From Brevundimonas sp. UBA5936 (GTDB lineage Bacteria; Pseudomonadota; Alphaproteobacteria; Caulobacterales; Caulobacteraceae): a stretch of 53,390 nt of DNA. The position numbers and the translations under genes were made by a program. Each line of letters begins with the position of its first letter. The first letter of the stretch is position 1. Location: positions 664-54,053 of the forward strand of contig DJDA01000112.1 of assembly GCA_002430835.1 (NCBI GenBank), read 5' to 3'. This document shows, in pieces, positions 1 to 7,443 of this stretch. A model generated the notes under the pieces. The model searched no databases. It was given only the letters and a program-made list of their open reading frames with translations, and was not told where the DNA came from.

Positions 1-375
1 ACCTGGTGGAATGGCGCCACGATCGGCACCCTGTTCACCGTCGGCAAACGCGGCCAACTGGTCGGCACGGACGAGTTCGGCAACCGCTATTACGAATCCC
101 GCGACGCCGTCAGCTATGACGGCCGCAAGCGCCGCTGGGTCATCTATGACGGCTACGCCGAGGCGACCAAGGTGCCGCCGGAATGGCAGGGCTGGCTGCG
201 CTACACCTATGACGAAACCCCGGCCGAGCGCCCGCTGCCGCGCCAGGCGTGGGAAAAGGATCACCTGCCGAACCTGACGGGCACGCCGATGGCGCGCCGT
301 CCGCAAGGCTCGCTGGCCGCCCTGGGCCAACGCCCGGCCGCCACCGGCGACTATCAGGCCTGGAGCCCGGAATGA
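1..375 (+). CDS. NADH:ubiquinone oxidoreductase NDUFA12-type subunit, 3' part
   Basis: Only the C-terminal 124 residues are in the window; the start lies upstream. The frame opens with TWWNGATIGTLF and carries VGTDEFGNRYYE and RRWVIYDGYAEATKVPPEWQ. These are the signature blocks of the NDUFA12/B17.2 family (17.2 kDa complex I accessory subunit), known from mitochondria and alphaproteobacteria. The family sits at the membrane-arm/peripheral-arm junction of complex I. The tail (GYQAWSPE-like, ends DYQAWSPE) is Pro/Ala rich. The stop overlaps the start of the next gene (ATGA), which implies translational coupling. Identification rests on the motifs and is firm. Confidence 0.9.
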   Translation, partial: TWWNGATIGTLFTVGKRGQLVGTDEFGNRYYESRDAVSYDGRKRRWVIYDGYAEATKVPPEWQGWLRYTYDETPAERPLPRQAWEKDHLPNLTGTPMARRPQGSLAALGQRPAATGDYQAWSPE

Positions 376-1070
376 CCCTTCGCCATGTCCTGCTGGCCGG
401 GGTGGTCGTCGCGGGACTGGCGATCTCGGGCGTCGGCGTGGCCAGCGCCCTGATGGACCTGCCGCAGGACGCGACGCCGGCCCCGGCCGACCCGATCGGC
501 GACCTGCTGCGCGACACCGGCCGCACGCCGCTGCAACCGACCCAGCCGCAGACTCCGCCCGCCAACGGCGGCCAGGCTCCGGCGACGAACCCGACGCCGC
601 CGCCCGCCCCCGTGCAACCGGGCGTCCCGACCGTCGCTGTCCAGGGTCAGGAAGTCGCCGTTCAGGAAGAAGTGCCGGAAGATCTGACCGCCGAAGAGGA
701 AGAGGCTGCGCCCGCGCCCGCCGCTCCGACCACGCCGCCGGGCGTGCGCCAGCGCCGCCGCGTCGCCGTCATCCAGGCGGTCGACAAGACGACGGCCGAG
801 ACCATGCGGTTCGAGGTCGAGGTGGGCGGTCGCCCTGTGCGCTTCGGCAAGACCCTGATTTTCAAGGCCCGCGCCTGCGAGGTTTCCGCTTCGGATGAAA
901 TGACCGAGGACGCGATCGCCTATATGGAAGTCGGCGTTCAGCCGCGCGGCCTGGCGGCGCCGACCGAGGCCCGTCAGGTCTTCAAGGGCTGGATGTTCGC
1001 CTCGTCGCCCAGCGTCAGCGGGCTGCAACACCCGGTCTACGACGCCTGGGTGGTCGGCTGTAAGGCGTAA
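372..1070 (+). CDS. DUF2155 domain secreted protein
   Basis: A 232-residue protein. The ATG overlaps the preceding stop as ATGA, which fixes the start better than the longer upstream extension. Residues 1-30 are a hydrophobic signal or anchor segment (LLAGVVVAGLAISGVGVASA). A Pro/Ala/Glu-rich linker of about 90 residues follows. The C-terminal half, from AVIQAVDKTTAETMRFEV through YDAWVVGC, is the DUF2155 domain. The family has no established biochemical function; in alphaproteobacteria it is often found beside the NDUFA12 gene, so an envelope role linked to complex I is possible but only an inference from position. Its last 34 bases overlap the 3' end of aat on the opposite strand. Confidence 0.85.
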   Translation: MTLRHVLLAGVVVAGLAISGVGVASALMDLPQDATPAPADPIGDLLRDTGRTPLQPTQPQTPPANGGQAPATNPTPPPAPVQPGVPTVAVQGQEVAVQEEVPEDLTAEEEEAAPAPAAPTTPPGVRQRRRVAVIQAVDKTTAETMRFEVEVGGRPVRFGKTLIFKARACEVSASDEMTEDAIAYMEVGVQPRGLAAPTEARQVFKGWMFASSPSVSGLQHPVYDAWVVGCKA

Positions 1071-1732
1071 GCCACGGCTTCGGCGCCGCTCATCGGCGCC
1101 ATGAGGGCGGCGTCGTCCGGCGTCGCCTGCAAGGCCCAGGGCAGCATCCGCAGATAGGCTTCCTGCGGCGTCTCCACGGCGCCGAACTGGCTGAGGTGCT
1201 CGGTCAGGAATTGCGCGTCCAGCAGGCGCCAGCCGCCCTTTCTCAGTCGTCCGACCAGATGGACCAGGGCGACCTTGGAGGCGTCCGTGGCCCGGCTGAA
1301 CATGCTCTCGCCGAAGAAGGCGCCGCCCAGCGTCACGCCGTAAAGGCCGCCGACCAGCGTCTCGTCGCGCCAGCACTCGATGCTGTGGGCGAAGCCGCGC
1401 TGATGCAGTTCGACGTAGAGGCGGCGGATCGGAGCGTTGATCCAGGTGTCTTCGCGCCCCGGCGCGGGCGCGGCGCAGGCGTCCAGCACGGCGGCGAATG
1501 CCGTGTTCACCCGCACTTGAAATGGCTCGCCCCGCACGGTCCGGCGCAGGCGTGCCGGAATGTGGAAGCGATCCAGCGGTATGACGCCCCGCTGGTCCGG
1601 CTCGACCAGGAAGACGCGCGGATCATCGTGCGCCTCGGCCATGGGGAAGACCCCCCGCGCGTAGCAGGCGAGCAGCGCTTCCGGTCCGAAGACGTCGGAA
1701 GGGCCGCTCGCGCTGAAGCCCGGCTCGTCCAA
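1037..1732 (-). CDS. aat: leucyl/phenylalanyl-tRNA-protein transferase
   Basis: A 231-residue cytosolic enzyme that transfers Leu or Phe from aminoacyl-tRNA to proteins with N-terminal Arg or Lys, marking them for ClpS/ClpAP. Family blocks are clear: FGPEALLACYARGVFPMAE near residues 15-33, and GLYGVTLGGAFFGESMFS and LLDAQFLTEHLSQFGA in the GNAT-like fold. The start is a TTG 7 bases after the accC stop, with no good Shine-Dalgarno, so the exact start is uncertain by a few codons; coupling to accC translation is likely. It is the last gene of the aroQ-accB-accC-aat run and ends inside the convergent DUF2155 gene. Confidence 0.93.
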   Translation of the reverse strand: MDEPGFSASGPSDVFGPEALLACYARGVFPMAEAHDDPRVFLVEPDQRGVIPLDRFHIPARLRRTVRGEPFQVRVNTAFAAVLDACAAPAPGREDTWINAPIRRLYVELHQRGFAHSIECWRDETLVGGLYGVTLGGAFFGESMFSRATDASKVALVHLVGRLRKGGWRLLDAQFLTEHLSQFGAVETPQEAYLRMLPWALQATPDDAALMAPMSGAEAVAYALQPTTQAS

Positions 1733-1739
1733 AGGGCGC

Positions 1740-3092
1740 TTAGGCCTTGGCCTTGCGCGCCGCCGCCCACTTCTCCAGCCAGTGGATGTCGTAGTCGCCC
1801 GACAGGATGTCCGGCTCCTGCAACAGCTTCTGGAACAGGGGGATGGTGGTGTCGACGCCGCTGATGACCGTCTCGCCCAGCGAACGCTTCAGACGGGCCA
1901 GCGCCTCTTCGCGGTCGCGGCCGTGGACGATCAGCTTGCCGATCAGGCTGTCGTAATAGGGCGGGATCGAATAGCCGGCGTAGATGGCGCTATCCAGACG
2001 CACGCCCAGACCGCCCGGCGCGTGGAACTCGGTGATCGTGCCCGGCGACGGGGTGAAGGTCTCCGAGTTCTCGGCGTTGATCCGCACCTCGATGGCGTGG
2101 CCCTTGAACTCGATGTCATCCTGCGTGAACGACAGCGGCAGACCCGCGGCGATGCGGATCTGTTCGCGCACCAGATCGACGCCCGTGATCATCTCCGTGA
2201 CCGGGTGTTCGACCTGCAGGCGGGTGTTCATCTCGATGAAGAAGAACTCGCCGTCTTCCCACAGGAACTCGATGGTCCCGGCGCCCAGGTAGCCGATGGC
2301 GGCGATGGCCTTGTTGACCGTCTCGCCGATCTTGGCGCGACCTTCGGCCGACAGGGCGGGCGAGGGGGCCTCTTCCAGCACCTTCTGGTGGCGGCGTTGC
2401 AGCGAGCAGTCGCGTTCGCCCAGGTGGACGACGTTGCCGTGGCTGTCGGCGATGACCTGGATCTCGATGTGGCGCGGCTTCTGGAGGTAGCGCTCCATGT
2501 AGACGGCGCCGTTGCCGAAGGCGGCCAGGGCCTCGGTCTGGGCCGTCTGCACGGCCTCGACCAGGTCGTCGGCCGTCATCGCCACCTTCATGCCGCGCCC
2601 GCCGCCGCCAGCGGCCGCCTTGACGATCAGGGGGAAGCCGATGGTCTTGGACGCTTCGATGGCCTGTTCGACCGTCTCGACTTCGCCGTCAGAGCCGGGG
2701 ACGACGGGAATGCCCGCGTCCTTGACCGTCTGCTTGGCGGTGATCTTGTCGCCCATGACCCGGATATGTTCGGGCTTGGGACCGATGAAGGCCAGGCCGT
2801 GGGCCTCGACGATCTCGGCGAAGCGGGCGTTTTCCGACAGGAAGCCGTAGCCGGGGTGGATGGCCTGGGCGCCGGTGATTTCCGCCGCCGCGATGATCGA
2901 AGGGATGTTCAGATAGGACTTGGCCGCTGGCGCGGGGCCGATGCAGACGCTCTCGTCGGCCAGGCGCACCCACATGGCGCCGCGGTCGGCTTCCGAGTGC
3001 ACGGCGACGGTGGAGATGCCCATCTCCTTGCACGCGCGGTGGATGCGAAGCGCGATCTCGCCGCGATTGGCGATCAAAACCTTGGTGAACAT
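1740..3092 (-). CDS. accC: acetyl-CoA carboxylase biotin carboxylase subunit
   Basis: A 450-residue protein of normal family length. It carboxylates the biotin on AccB using ATP and bicarbonate, the first step of malonyl-CoA synthesis. Visible landmarks: N-terminal KVLIANRGEIALRI, the ATP-grasp glycine loop GGGGRGMK (162-169), and the active-site block FIEMNTRLQVEHPVTE (285-300). It starts 5 bp after accB, so the two subunits are made from one transcript. Nothing is missing or unusual. Confidence 0.98.
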   Translation of the reverse strand: MFTKVLIANRGEIALRIHRACKEMGISTVAVHSEADRGAMWVRLADESVCIGPAPAAKSYLNIPSIIAAAEITGAQAIHPGYGFLSENARFAEIVEAHGLAFIGPKPEHIRVMGDKITAKQTVKDAGIPVVPGSDGEVETVEQAIEASKTIGFPLIVKAAAGGGGRGMKVAMTADDLVEAVQTAQTEALAAFGNGAVYMERYLQKPRHIEIQVIADSHGNVVHLGERDCSLQRRHQKVLEEAPSPALSAEGRAKIGETVNKAIAAIGYLGAGTIEFLWEDGEFFFIEMNTRLQVEHPVTEMITGVDLVREQIRIAAGLPLSFTQDDIEFKGHAIEVRINAENSETFTPSPGTITEFHAPGGLGVRLDSAIYAGYSIPPYYDSLIGKLIVHGRDREEALARLKRSLGETVISGVDTTIPLFQKLLQEPDILSGDYDIHWLEKWAAARKAKA

Positions 3093-3097
3093 GGGGC

Positions 3098-3586
3098 TCA
3101 GGCTTCCAGCACGACCAGGGCTTCGCCGAACTCGACCGGCTGGGCGTCGCCCACCAGGATTTCAGCCACCACGCCGTCGCGCGGCGACTGGATCGGGTTC
3201 ATGGTCTTCATGGCTTCGACGATGACCAGGGTCTGACCCTTCTTCACCTTGTCGCCGACCTTGATGAAGGGATCGGCGCCCGGCGCGGGCTGCAGATAGG
3301 CGGTGCCGACCATCGGCGACTTCACCTCTTCGCCGGCGCGGGCGACGATGGTGGCCGGGTCCGACGGCATGGAGAGCGGCGCGGCGGCGGCCGGTGCGGC
3401 GTGGGCGACCGGGGCCGGGGCGGCGGCGTACTGGATCGGCGCGGCGGCAACGGTGACTTCGCGCTTGACCTTGATCTTCAGGTCGCCGCGCTCGACTTCG
3501 ATCTCGGTCAGATCGGTGTCGTTCAGGATGTCGGCCAGGCTGCGGACCAGGTCGGCGTCGATGTTCTTGTTCTTGTCGTCGGACAT
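3098..3586 (-). CDS. accB: biotin carboxyl carrier protein of acetyl-CoA carboxylase
   Basis: A 162-residue protein. The start is the ATG giving MSDDKNKNIDADLVRSLA; an in-frame upstream extension would run into the aroQ region and has no BCCP similarity. The N-terminal helical part is followed by a Pro/Ala linker and a C-terminal biotinyl domain with the EAMKTMNP motif, whose lysine receives biotin. The carrier moves CO2 from AccC to the carboxyltransferase. It lies between aroQ and accC on the minus strand; the aroQ-accB-accC order is common in bacteria. Confidence 0.97.
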   Translation of the reverse strand: MSDDKNKNIDADLVRSLADILNDTDLTEIEVERGDLKIKVKREVTVAAAPIQYAAAPAPVAHAAPAAAAPLSMPSDPATIVARAGEEVKSPMVGTAYLQPAPGADPFIKVGDKVKKGQTLVIVEAMKTMNPIQSPRDGVVAEILVGDAQPVEFGEALVVLEA

Positions 3587-3626
3587 GGGGGTCTCTTCTA
3601 CTTGATCTTCAGACGGCGCGCGGCGG

Positions 3627-4082
3627 TCAGCCCTCGGCCCCGGCGCGGCGCGCCAGATCCAGAGCGGCCCGGACGGCCAATTCATAGCTGCGGGGGCCGA
3701 AGCCGGCGATCACGCCGGTCGCGGCCAGGGACACATAGGAGTGATGCCGAAACGCCTCGCGCGCGGCGGGGTTCGACAGGTGGCACTCGACCACGGGGAT
3801 GCTCAGCGTCTTCAGCGCGTCCAGCAGGGCCACCGAGGTGTGGGTGAAGGCGGCCGGATTGATGACCAGGGCGTCGGCCTCAAGGCGGGCCTCCTGGATC
3901 CAGTCGACCAGCTGGCCTTCATGGTTTGACTGACGGAAGACGACGCGGGCGCCCTCGGCCGCCGCCTCGCACATGGCCTGAACGTCGGCCAGCGTCTCAC
4001 GGCCATAGATATCCGGCTCCCGAACCCCCAGCAGGTTCAGGTTCGGCCCGTTCAGGACATACAGGGTGAGAGTTTCGGGCAT
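3627..4082 (-). CDS. aroQ: type II 3-dehydroquinate dehydratase
   Basis: A 151-residue type II enzyme, the usual size. It dehydrates 3-dehydroquinate to 3-dehydroshikimate in the shikimate pathway. NGPNLNLLG (11-19) leads into the loop containing the catalytic tyrosine (Y26 in DIYGRET). The histidine block INPAAFTHTS and the C-terminal VVECHLSNPAAREAFR complete the active site; the family forms dodecamers. It is the first gene of the minus-strand aroQ-accB-accC-aat run. It is a type II dehydratase and should not be confused with AroQ-class chorismate mutase, one of which is encoded at 43063. Confidence 0.97.
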   Translation of the reverse strand: MPETLTLYVLNGPNLNLLGVREPDIYGRETLADVQAMCEAAAEGARVVFRQSNHEGQLVDWIQEARLEADALVINPAAFTHTSVALLDALKTLSIPVVECHLSNPAAREAFRHHSYVSLAATGVIAGFGPRSYELAVRAALDLARRAGAEG

Positions 4083-4341
4083 TCGCTCGCAAAACAGGCG
4101 CGCCGCCGCGCGGAATCGAGCGCGCGTTGTAGCCCAGGTGGCGCGCGGCGCAAAGCGGGCGGGGAAAAAGGGTGACGTAGGGGGAGGGTGGGGGCAGGCG
4201 CAGCGCCGGTTGGTGGGCGCTGGTTGGGGGCAGCGGCGGGAAATAACCCGCGCGGGGCTGGTGTAGGAACCCGTGATGAGAGGTTGACGGCGAGATTAAT
4301 TACAACACATTGCGCAATATATTTCATTGTGAGGTCTGGAA
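4083..4341. other. 259-bp divergent intergenic region
   Basis: The stretch separates the divergent aroQ and S41 peptidase starts. The half nearer aroQ is very G-rich on the plus strand. The half nearer the peptidase (4284-4325) is AT-rich and holds a consensus-like TTGACG at 4284 and a TATATT at 4318, but these two are not at promoter spacing from each other. TTAATT (4296) with TATATT (4318), 16 bp apart, is the better-spaced pair. No gene is evident. Confidence 0.4.
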
Positions 4342-5634
4342 GTGGTTTCTCGAGCTTTCCTCTCGCTTCTGAGCGTCGCTGTCCTGGCTCCGCTTTCGGT
4401 TGAAGCGCAGACCCTGGATCATAAGGCGCAGCGCGAAGTCGTGGCTCGCCTCGAGACGGCGTTGCAGCAGAACTATGTTTTCCCCGACCGGATTCCGGCC
4501 ATATCCGCAGAGCTGGACAGGCGGATTCAATCGGAGCCGATGGAAGCCGATCGCTTCGCCGCGAGCCTTGCTCAAGGTCTAGTCAAGGCGAGCGAGGATC
4601 TGCACTTTTCGGTGGCCTTCGATCCCGACGAGGTCGCGGCTGACCGTCGGGCTAAGGTGAGTGGCGAGACGACGACTCAGGCCCAACGTGACAGCGAGCG
4701 TGCGTCGAATTTCGGGTTTCGTGAGGCGCGGCGGCTGGACGGTGATCTGGCCTATGTGAGGTTCGATTTCTTCGCCGACCCGCAATACGCTCAGGAGACG
4801 GCGTCGGCGGCCATGCGTTTCGCCGACGGGGCCAAAGGGCTGATCTTCGACCTGCGCTACAACAACGGCGGCGTCCTGGAGATGGCGCAGTTCCTGATGA
4901 GCTACCTCTATCCGGCGGGCAAGGACCAGGAATTCTTCGACTACAACTACAATGACAAGGGGGCGCAGGTGGAGCGGAGCCAGTGGAGTCTGCCCGCCGT
5001 GCCCGGCTGGCGGTCGGGGGATATTCCCGCGGTGGTCCTGACCGGTTCGACATCCTTCTCTGCGGCCGAATGGATGGCGTTTTCGCTGCAACGTCTGGGC
5101 CGGGCGACTGTCATCGGCGAACAGACTTCTGGGGGCGCGCATCCGGTCACCCGTGTGCCGATTGATGATCGCTTCATGCTGCAGGTGCCATTCGGCCTGA
5201 TCCGGGATCCGATCGACGGTAAGGATTTCGAGGGCGTCGGCGTGACCCCTGACCTGGCGGTTCCGGCTCCGGAGGCTCTGTTGGCGGCGCAGAAGTTCCT
5301 GCTGCAGAGCTGGGCTGATGCCGGCGACGCAGAGGCCAAATGGGCCTTGGTTCCGATTGAGTCTGCGCTAACCGGCCAAGCTGCGAGCGCGGCGGAGCTG
5401 GATGCCGCAGTCGGAGCCTATGAGGGGCGAACCCTGGCGCGCACCGCCAACGGTCTGGTCTATCATTGGCGGGATCGCTTCGTTTTGGCTCTTGAGCCGA
5501 TCGGGAAAGATCTGTTTGCGGTCCAGGGGACGGATGACTACCGCTTCCGTCTGGTGCACGAGAATGGCCGTGTGAGCGGTTTGGAGCGAGTGTGGAAGTC
5601 CGGCGAGCGGGAAACCTATCGTCGCCTGGACTGA
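4342..5634 (+). CDS. secreted S41-family (IRBP-type) serine peptidase
   Basis: A 430-residue protein with a GTG start preceded by GAGGTCTGGA. Residues 1-23 are a signal peptide ending SVEAQ. An N-terminal helical region (VVARLETALQQNYVFPDR) like that of IRBP/tricorn-type S41 proteins is followed by the catalytic core: GLIFDLRYNNGG and LTGSTSFSAAEWMAF, with the probable nucleophile serine in TSFSAAE, and then VIGEQTSGGAHP. The last ~90 residues lie beyond the peptidase core. The substrate cannot be told. GC looks lower (about 62% in a sampled line, against about 70% in neighbours) and codon use is less biased. Together with the next gene it may be a later arrival. Confidence 0.9.
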   Translation: MVSRAFLSLLSVAVLAPLSVEAQTLDHKAQREVVARLETALQQNYVFPDRIPAISAELDRRIQSEPMEADRFAASLAQGLVKASEDLHFSVAFDPDEVAADRRAKVSGETTTQAQRDSERASNFGFREARRLDGDLAYVRFDFFADPQYAQETASAAMRFADGAKGLIFDLRYNNGGVLEMAQFLMSYLYPAGKDQEFFDYNYNDKGAQVERSQWSLPAVPGWRSGDIPAVVLTGSTSFSAAEWMAFSLQRLGRATVIGEQTSGGAHPVTRVPIDDRFMLQVPFGLIRDPIDGKDFEGVGVTPDLAVPAPEALLAAQKFLLQSWADAGDAEAKWALVPIESALTGQAASAAELDAAVGAYEGRTLARTANGLVYHWRDRFVLALEPIGKDLFAVQGTDDYRFRLVHENGRVSGLERVWKSGERETYRRLD

Positions 5635-5649
5635 GGAAGCGTTGGACGA

Positions 5650-6105
5650 ATGATCGAGTTGGATCGCACCTTTCTGGGCCGGCTAAGCGAGCAGCTCAGC
5701 GAACTGATCGAGCAGCAGTCGGCCGAGGTGTTCAAGCGCGCGGGCATTGTCATCCCGGTGAAGTCCTCGTCCTTGCTGGGCGCCATTGCGACGCTTGGCC
5801 CGGTCTCTGTCGCCGATCTGGTGCGGGCGCTGGACCGTTCGCACCAGTTGATTCAGCAGAAGATACCCAAGCTTCTGGCCCTGGATCTGGTCAGCCGCCG
5901 TCCCGATCCGAACGACCTGCGCATCAACCTGATCGAGATCACCGACAGGGCGCGCGAACAATTGGCCTTGCTGGACGGGCTGACGCCCGAGTTTGAACGC
6001 GCCTATGCCGAAATGGAGGAGGAGGCCGGCCCGGTGTTCGACGCAGTAGCTCGCGCGATCCGCTCCCTTAAGGCCCGCTCCTTGAACGATCGCATAGTCG
6101 TCTGA
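5650..6105 (+). CDS. MarR-family transcriptional regulator
   Basis: A 151-residue winged-helix regulator. Residues around 40-95 (SSLLGAIATLGPVSVADLV, then HQLIQQKIPKLLALDLV, RRPDPNDLRIN) show the helix-turn-helix followed by the Asp-containing wing DPNDLR typical of MarR proteins. It begins 15 bp after the S41 peptidase stop and is probably cotranscribed with it. The ligand and targets are unknown. Autoregulation of the peptidase operon would be usual for the family but no operator could be assigned with confidence. Confidence 0.88.
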   Translation: MIELDRTFLGRLSEQLSELIEQQSAEVFKRAGIVIPVKSSSLLGAIATLGPVSVADLVRALDRSHQLIQQKIPKLLALDLVSRRPDPNDLRINLIEITDRAREQLALLDGLTPEFERAYAEMEEEAGPVFDAVARAIRSLKARSLNDRIVV

Positions 6106-6122
6106 AAGGCGTTCTGCGCTGA

Positions 6123-6154
6123 TTGATGCTCGTCGTGCGCAAACGCGCTATAGC
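6123..6154 (+). promoter_or_regulatory. candidate housekeeping promoter for thiS-thiG
   Basis: TTGATG (6123-6128) and GCTATAGC (6147-6154) are spaced as in a sigma-70 class promoter. The downstream element matches the Caulobacter -10 consensus GCTANAWC at seven of eight positions. Transcription would start about 65 bases before thiS. No TPP-riboswitch core motif was found in the remaining leader. Confidence 0.45.
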
Positions 6155-6225
6155 TCCGGCGTCAGCGGCGGGCTCGAAAGAAGGGCGCGCTTGCGATCGG
6201 TGCTTATGCTGTTCGGAAAGATGTG

Positions 6226-6423
6226 ATGCGTATCGAAGTCAACGGCGAGGCGCGGGACACCGCCGCCACGACCATTCTGGGACTGGTTCAGGAACTGTCG
6301 CTGGATCCCAAGAAGGTGGCGGTCGAGCGCAATCTGGAGATCGTGCCGCGCTCGCTGCACGGCGAGACGGCGCTGGCCGAGGGCGACAAGATCGAACTGG
6401 TGCAGTTCGTGGGCGGGGGCTGA
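6226..6423 (+). CDS. thiS: thiazole biosynthesis sulfur carrier protein ThiS
   Basis: A 65-residue ubiquitin-like protein ending in VGGG. The C-terminal Gly-Gly is thiocarboxylated and donates sulfur to ThiG for the thiazole ring of thiamine. The fold pattern MRIEVNGE... and VAVERNLEIVPR...GDKIELVQFVGGG matches the family. The ATG at 6226 is preferred over the GTG directly before it because GGAAAG lies 5 bases upstream. The partner thiG follows after a 191-bp gap holding a palindromic repeat pair. No thiF, thiO or thiE is in the window. Confidence 0.95.
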   Translation: MRIEVNGEARDTAATTILGLVQELSLDPKKVAVERNLEIVPRSLHGETALAEGDKIELVQFVGGG

Positions 6424-6438
6424 CGCCGCCCCATGCTC

Positions 6439-6544
6439 CGCTCATCCCGGCGGACGCCGGGATCTAGTGAGAACCTCACGCGCAACCTTTGAAGGGCGAA
6501 CCTGTCGCCAAAGTACTGGATCCCGGCGTCCGCCGGGATGAGCG
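6439..6544. repeat. inverted pair of 26-bp palindromic repeats (family A)
   Basis: Two 26-bp arms, 6439-6464 and 6519-6544, are exact reverse complements. Each arm is itself nearly palindromic around ATCCCGGCG/CGCCGGGAT, so two short hairpins or one long one can form. The same sequence, as a 30-bp perfect palindrome, recurs at 37898-37927. The element lies between thiS and thiG. It resembles REP-type extragenic repeats of GC-rich alphaproteobacteria. Confidence 0.85.
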
Positions 6545-6614
6545 GGAGGGGGATAGCACATCAAATCCCGCAACGCCGCTTCCCCCCGGCGGCGGGCGGC
6601 GCTAGGTCAGGAGC

Positions 6615-7403
6615 ATGACTGACACCGCTCCCCGCACCGACAGCTGGACCGTCGCCGGCCGCACCTTCAACTCGCGCCTGATCGTGGGCACCGGCAAGTA
6701 TCGCGACTACGCCCAGAACGCGGCGGCGGCCGAGGCTTCGGGCGCCGAAATGGTCACCGTGGCCGTGCGCCGGGTGAACCTGACCGATCCGAACCAGCCG
6801 GTGCTTACGGATTTCATCGATCCGAAGAAATATACCTATCTGCCCAATACGGCGGGTTGCTTCACCGGCGAAGACGCCGTGCGGACCCTGCGTCTGGCGC
6901 GCGAGGCGGGCGGCTGGACCCTGGTGAAGCTTGAAGTTCTGGCTGATCCCAAGACCCTGTTCCCTGATATGGAAGAGACGCTGCGGTCGCTGAAGCTGCT
7001 GACCGCCGAAGGGTTCGAGGTCATGGTCTATTGCACCGACGACCCCGTCTATGCGCGCAAGCTGGAGGACGCGGGCGCCGTGGCCATCATGCCGCTGGGC
7101 GCGCCGATCGGCTCCGGGCTGGGGGTGCAGAACCCGATCAACATCCGCCTGATCGTCGAGCAGTCCAAGGTGCCGGTGCTGGTCGACGCGGGCGTGGGCA
7201 CGGCTTCCGACGCCGCCATCGCCATGGAACTGGGCTGCGACGGCGTGCTGATGAACACCGCCATCGCCGAGGCGCGCGATCCTCTGCTGATGGCCAGCGC
7301 CATGAAGCACGCGGTCATCGCCGGGCGTGAATCCTACCTCGCGGGACGGATGAAGAAGCGGTTCTACGCCGATCCGTCCTCGCCGTTGGCGGGGCTGATT
7401 TGA
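6615..7403 (+). CDS. thiG: thiazole synthase
   Basis: A 262-residue TIM-barrel enzyme that builds the thiazole phosphate of thiamine from 1-deoxyxylulose 5-phosphate, dehydroglycine or iminoglycine, and ThiS thiocarboxylate. Recognisable blocks: FNSRLIVGTGKY (N-terminal), TVAVRRVN, YLPNTAGCFTGEDAVR, LVKLEVLAD with the Schiff-base lysine, and the phosphate-binding LVDAGVGTASDAAIAMELG. The ATG is preceded by AGGAGC at unusually short spacing. The gene ends at a strong terminator. It follows thiS in the same direction; the 191-bp repeat-bearing spacer may allow separate expression. Confidence 0.97.
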   Translation: MTDTAPRTDSWTVAGRTFNSRLIVGTGKYRDYAQNAAAAEASGAEMVTVAVRRVNLTDPNQPVLTDFIDPKKYTYLPNTAGCFTGEDAVRTLRLAREAGGWTLVKLEVLADPKTLFPDMEETLRSLKLLTAEGFEVMVYCTDDPVYARKLEDAGAVAIMPLGAPIGSGLGVQNPINIRLIVEQSKVPVLVDAGVGTASDAAIAMELGCDGVLMNTAIAEARDPLLMASAMKHAVIAGRESYLAGRMKKRFYADPSSPLAGLI

Positions 7404-7413
7404 GAAGGTTCAG

Positions 7414-7443
7414 GGGCTGACCAGAAGGTCAGCCCTTTTTCTT
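7414..7443 (+). terminator. intrinsic terminator of thiG
   Basis: A 9-bp perfect stem (GGGCTGACC / GGTCAGCCC) with an AGAA loop is followed by TTTTTCTT. It starts 11 bases after the thiG stop. The right arm and U-tract are also the last codons (Lys-Lys-Lys-Gly-stop) of the convergent DsbA-like gene, so one sequence serves both. Confidence 0.9.

Noticed and set aside
1782..3236. 484-codon open frame opposite accC and accB
   Set aside because: A mirror of the GC-rich codon bias in accC; composition is Asp/Gly/Leu/Arg-rich with no family similarity.
6106..6225. TPP riboswitch upstream of thiS
   Set aside because: I could not find the conserved thi-box segments, and the leader is short.
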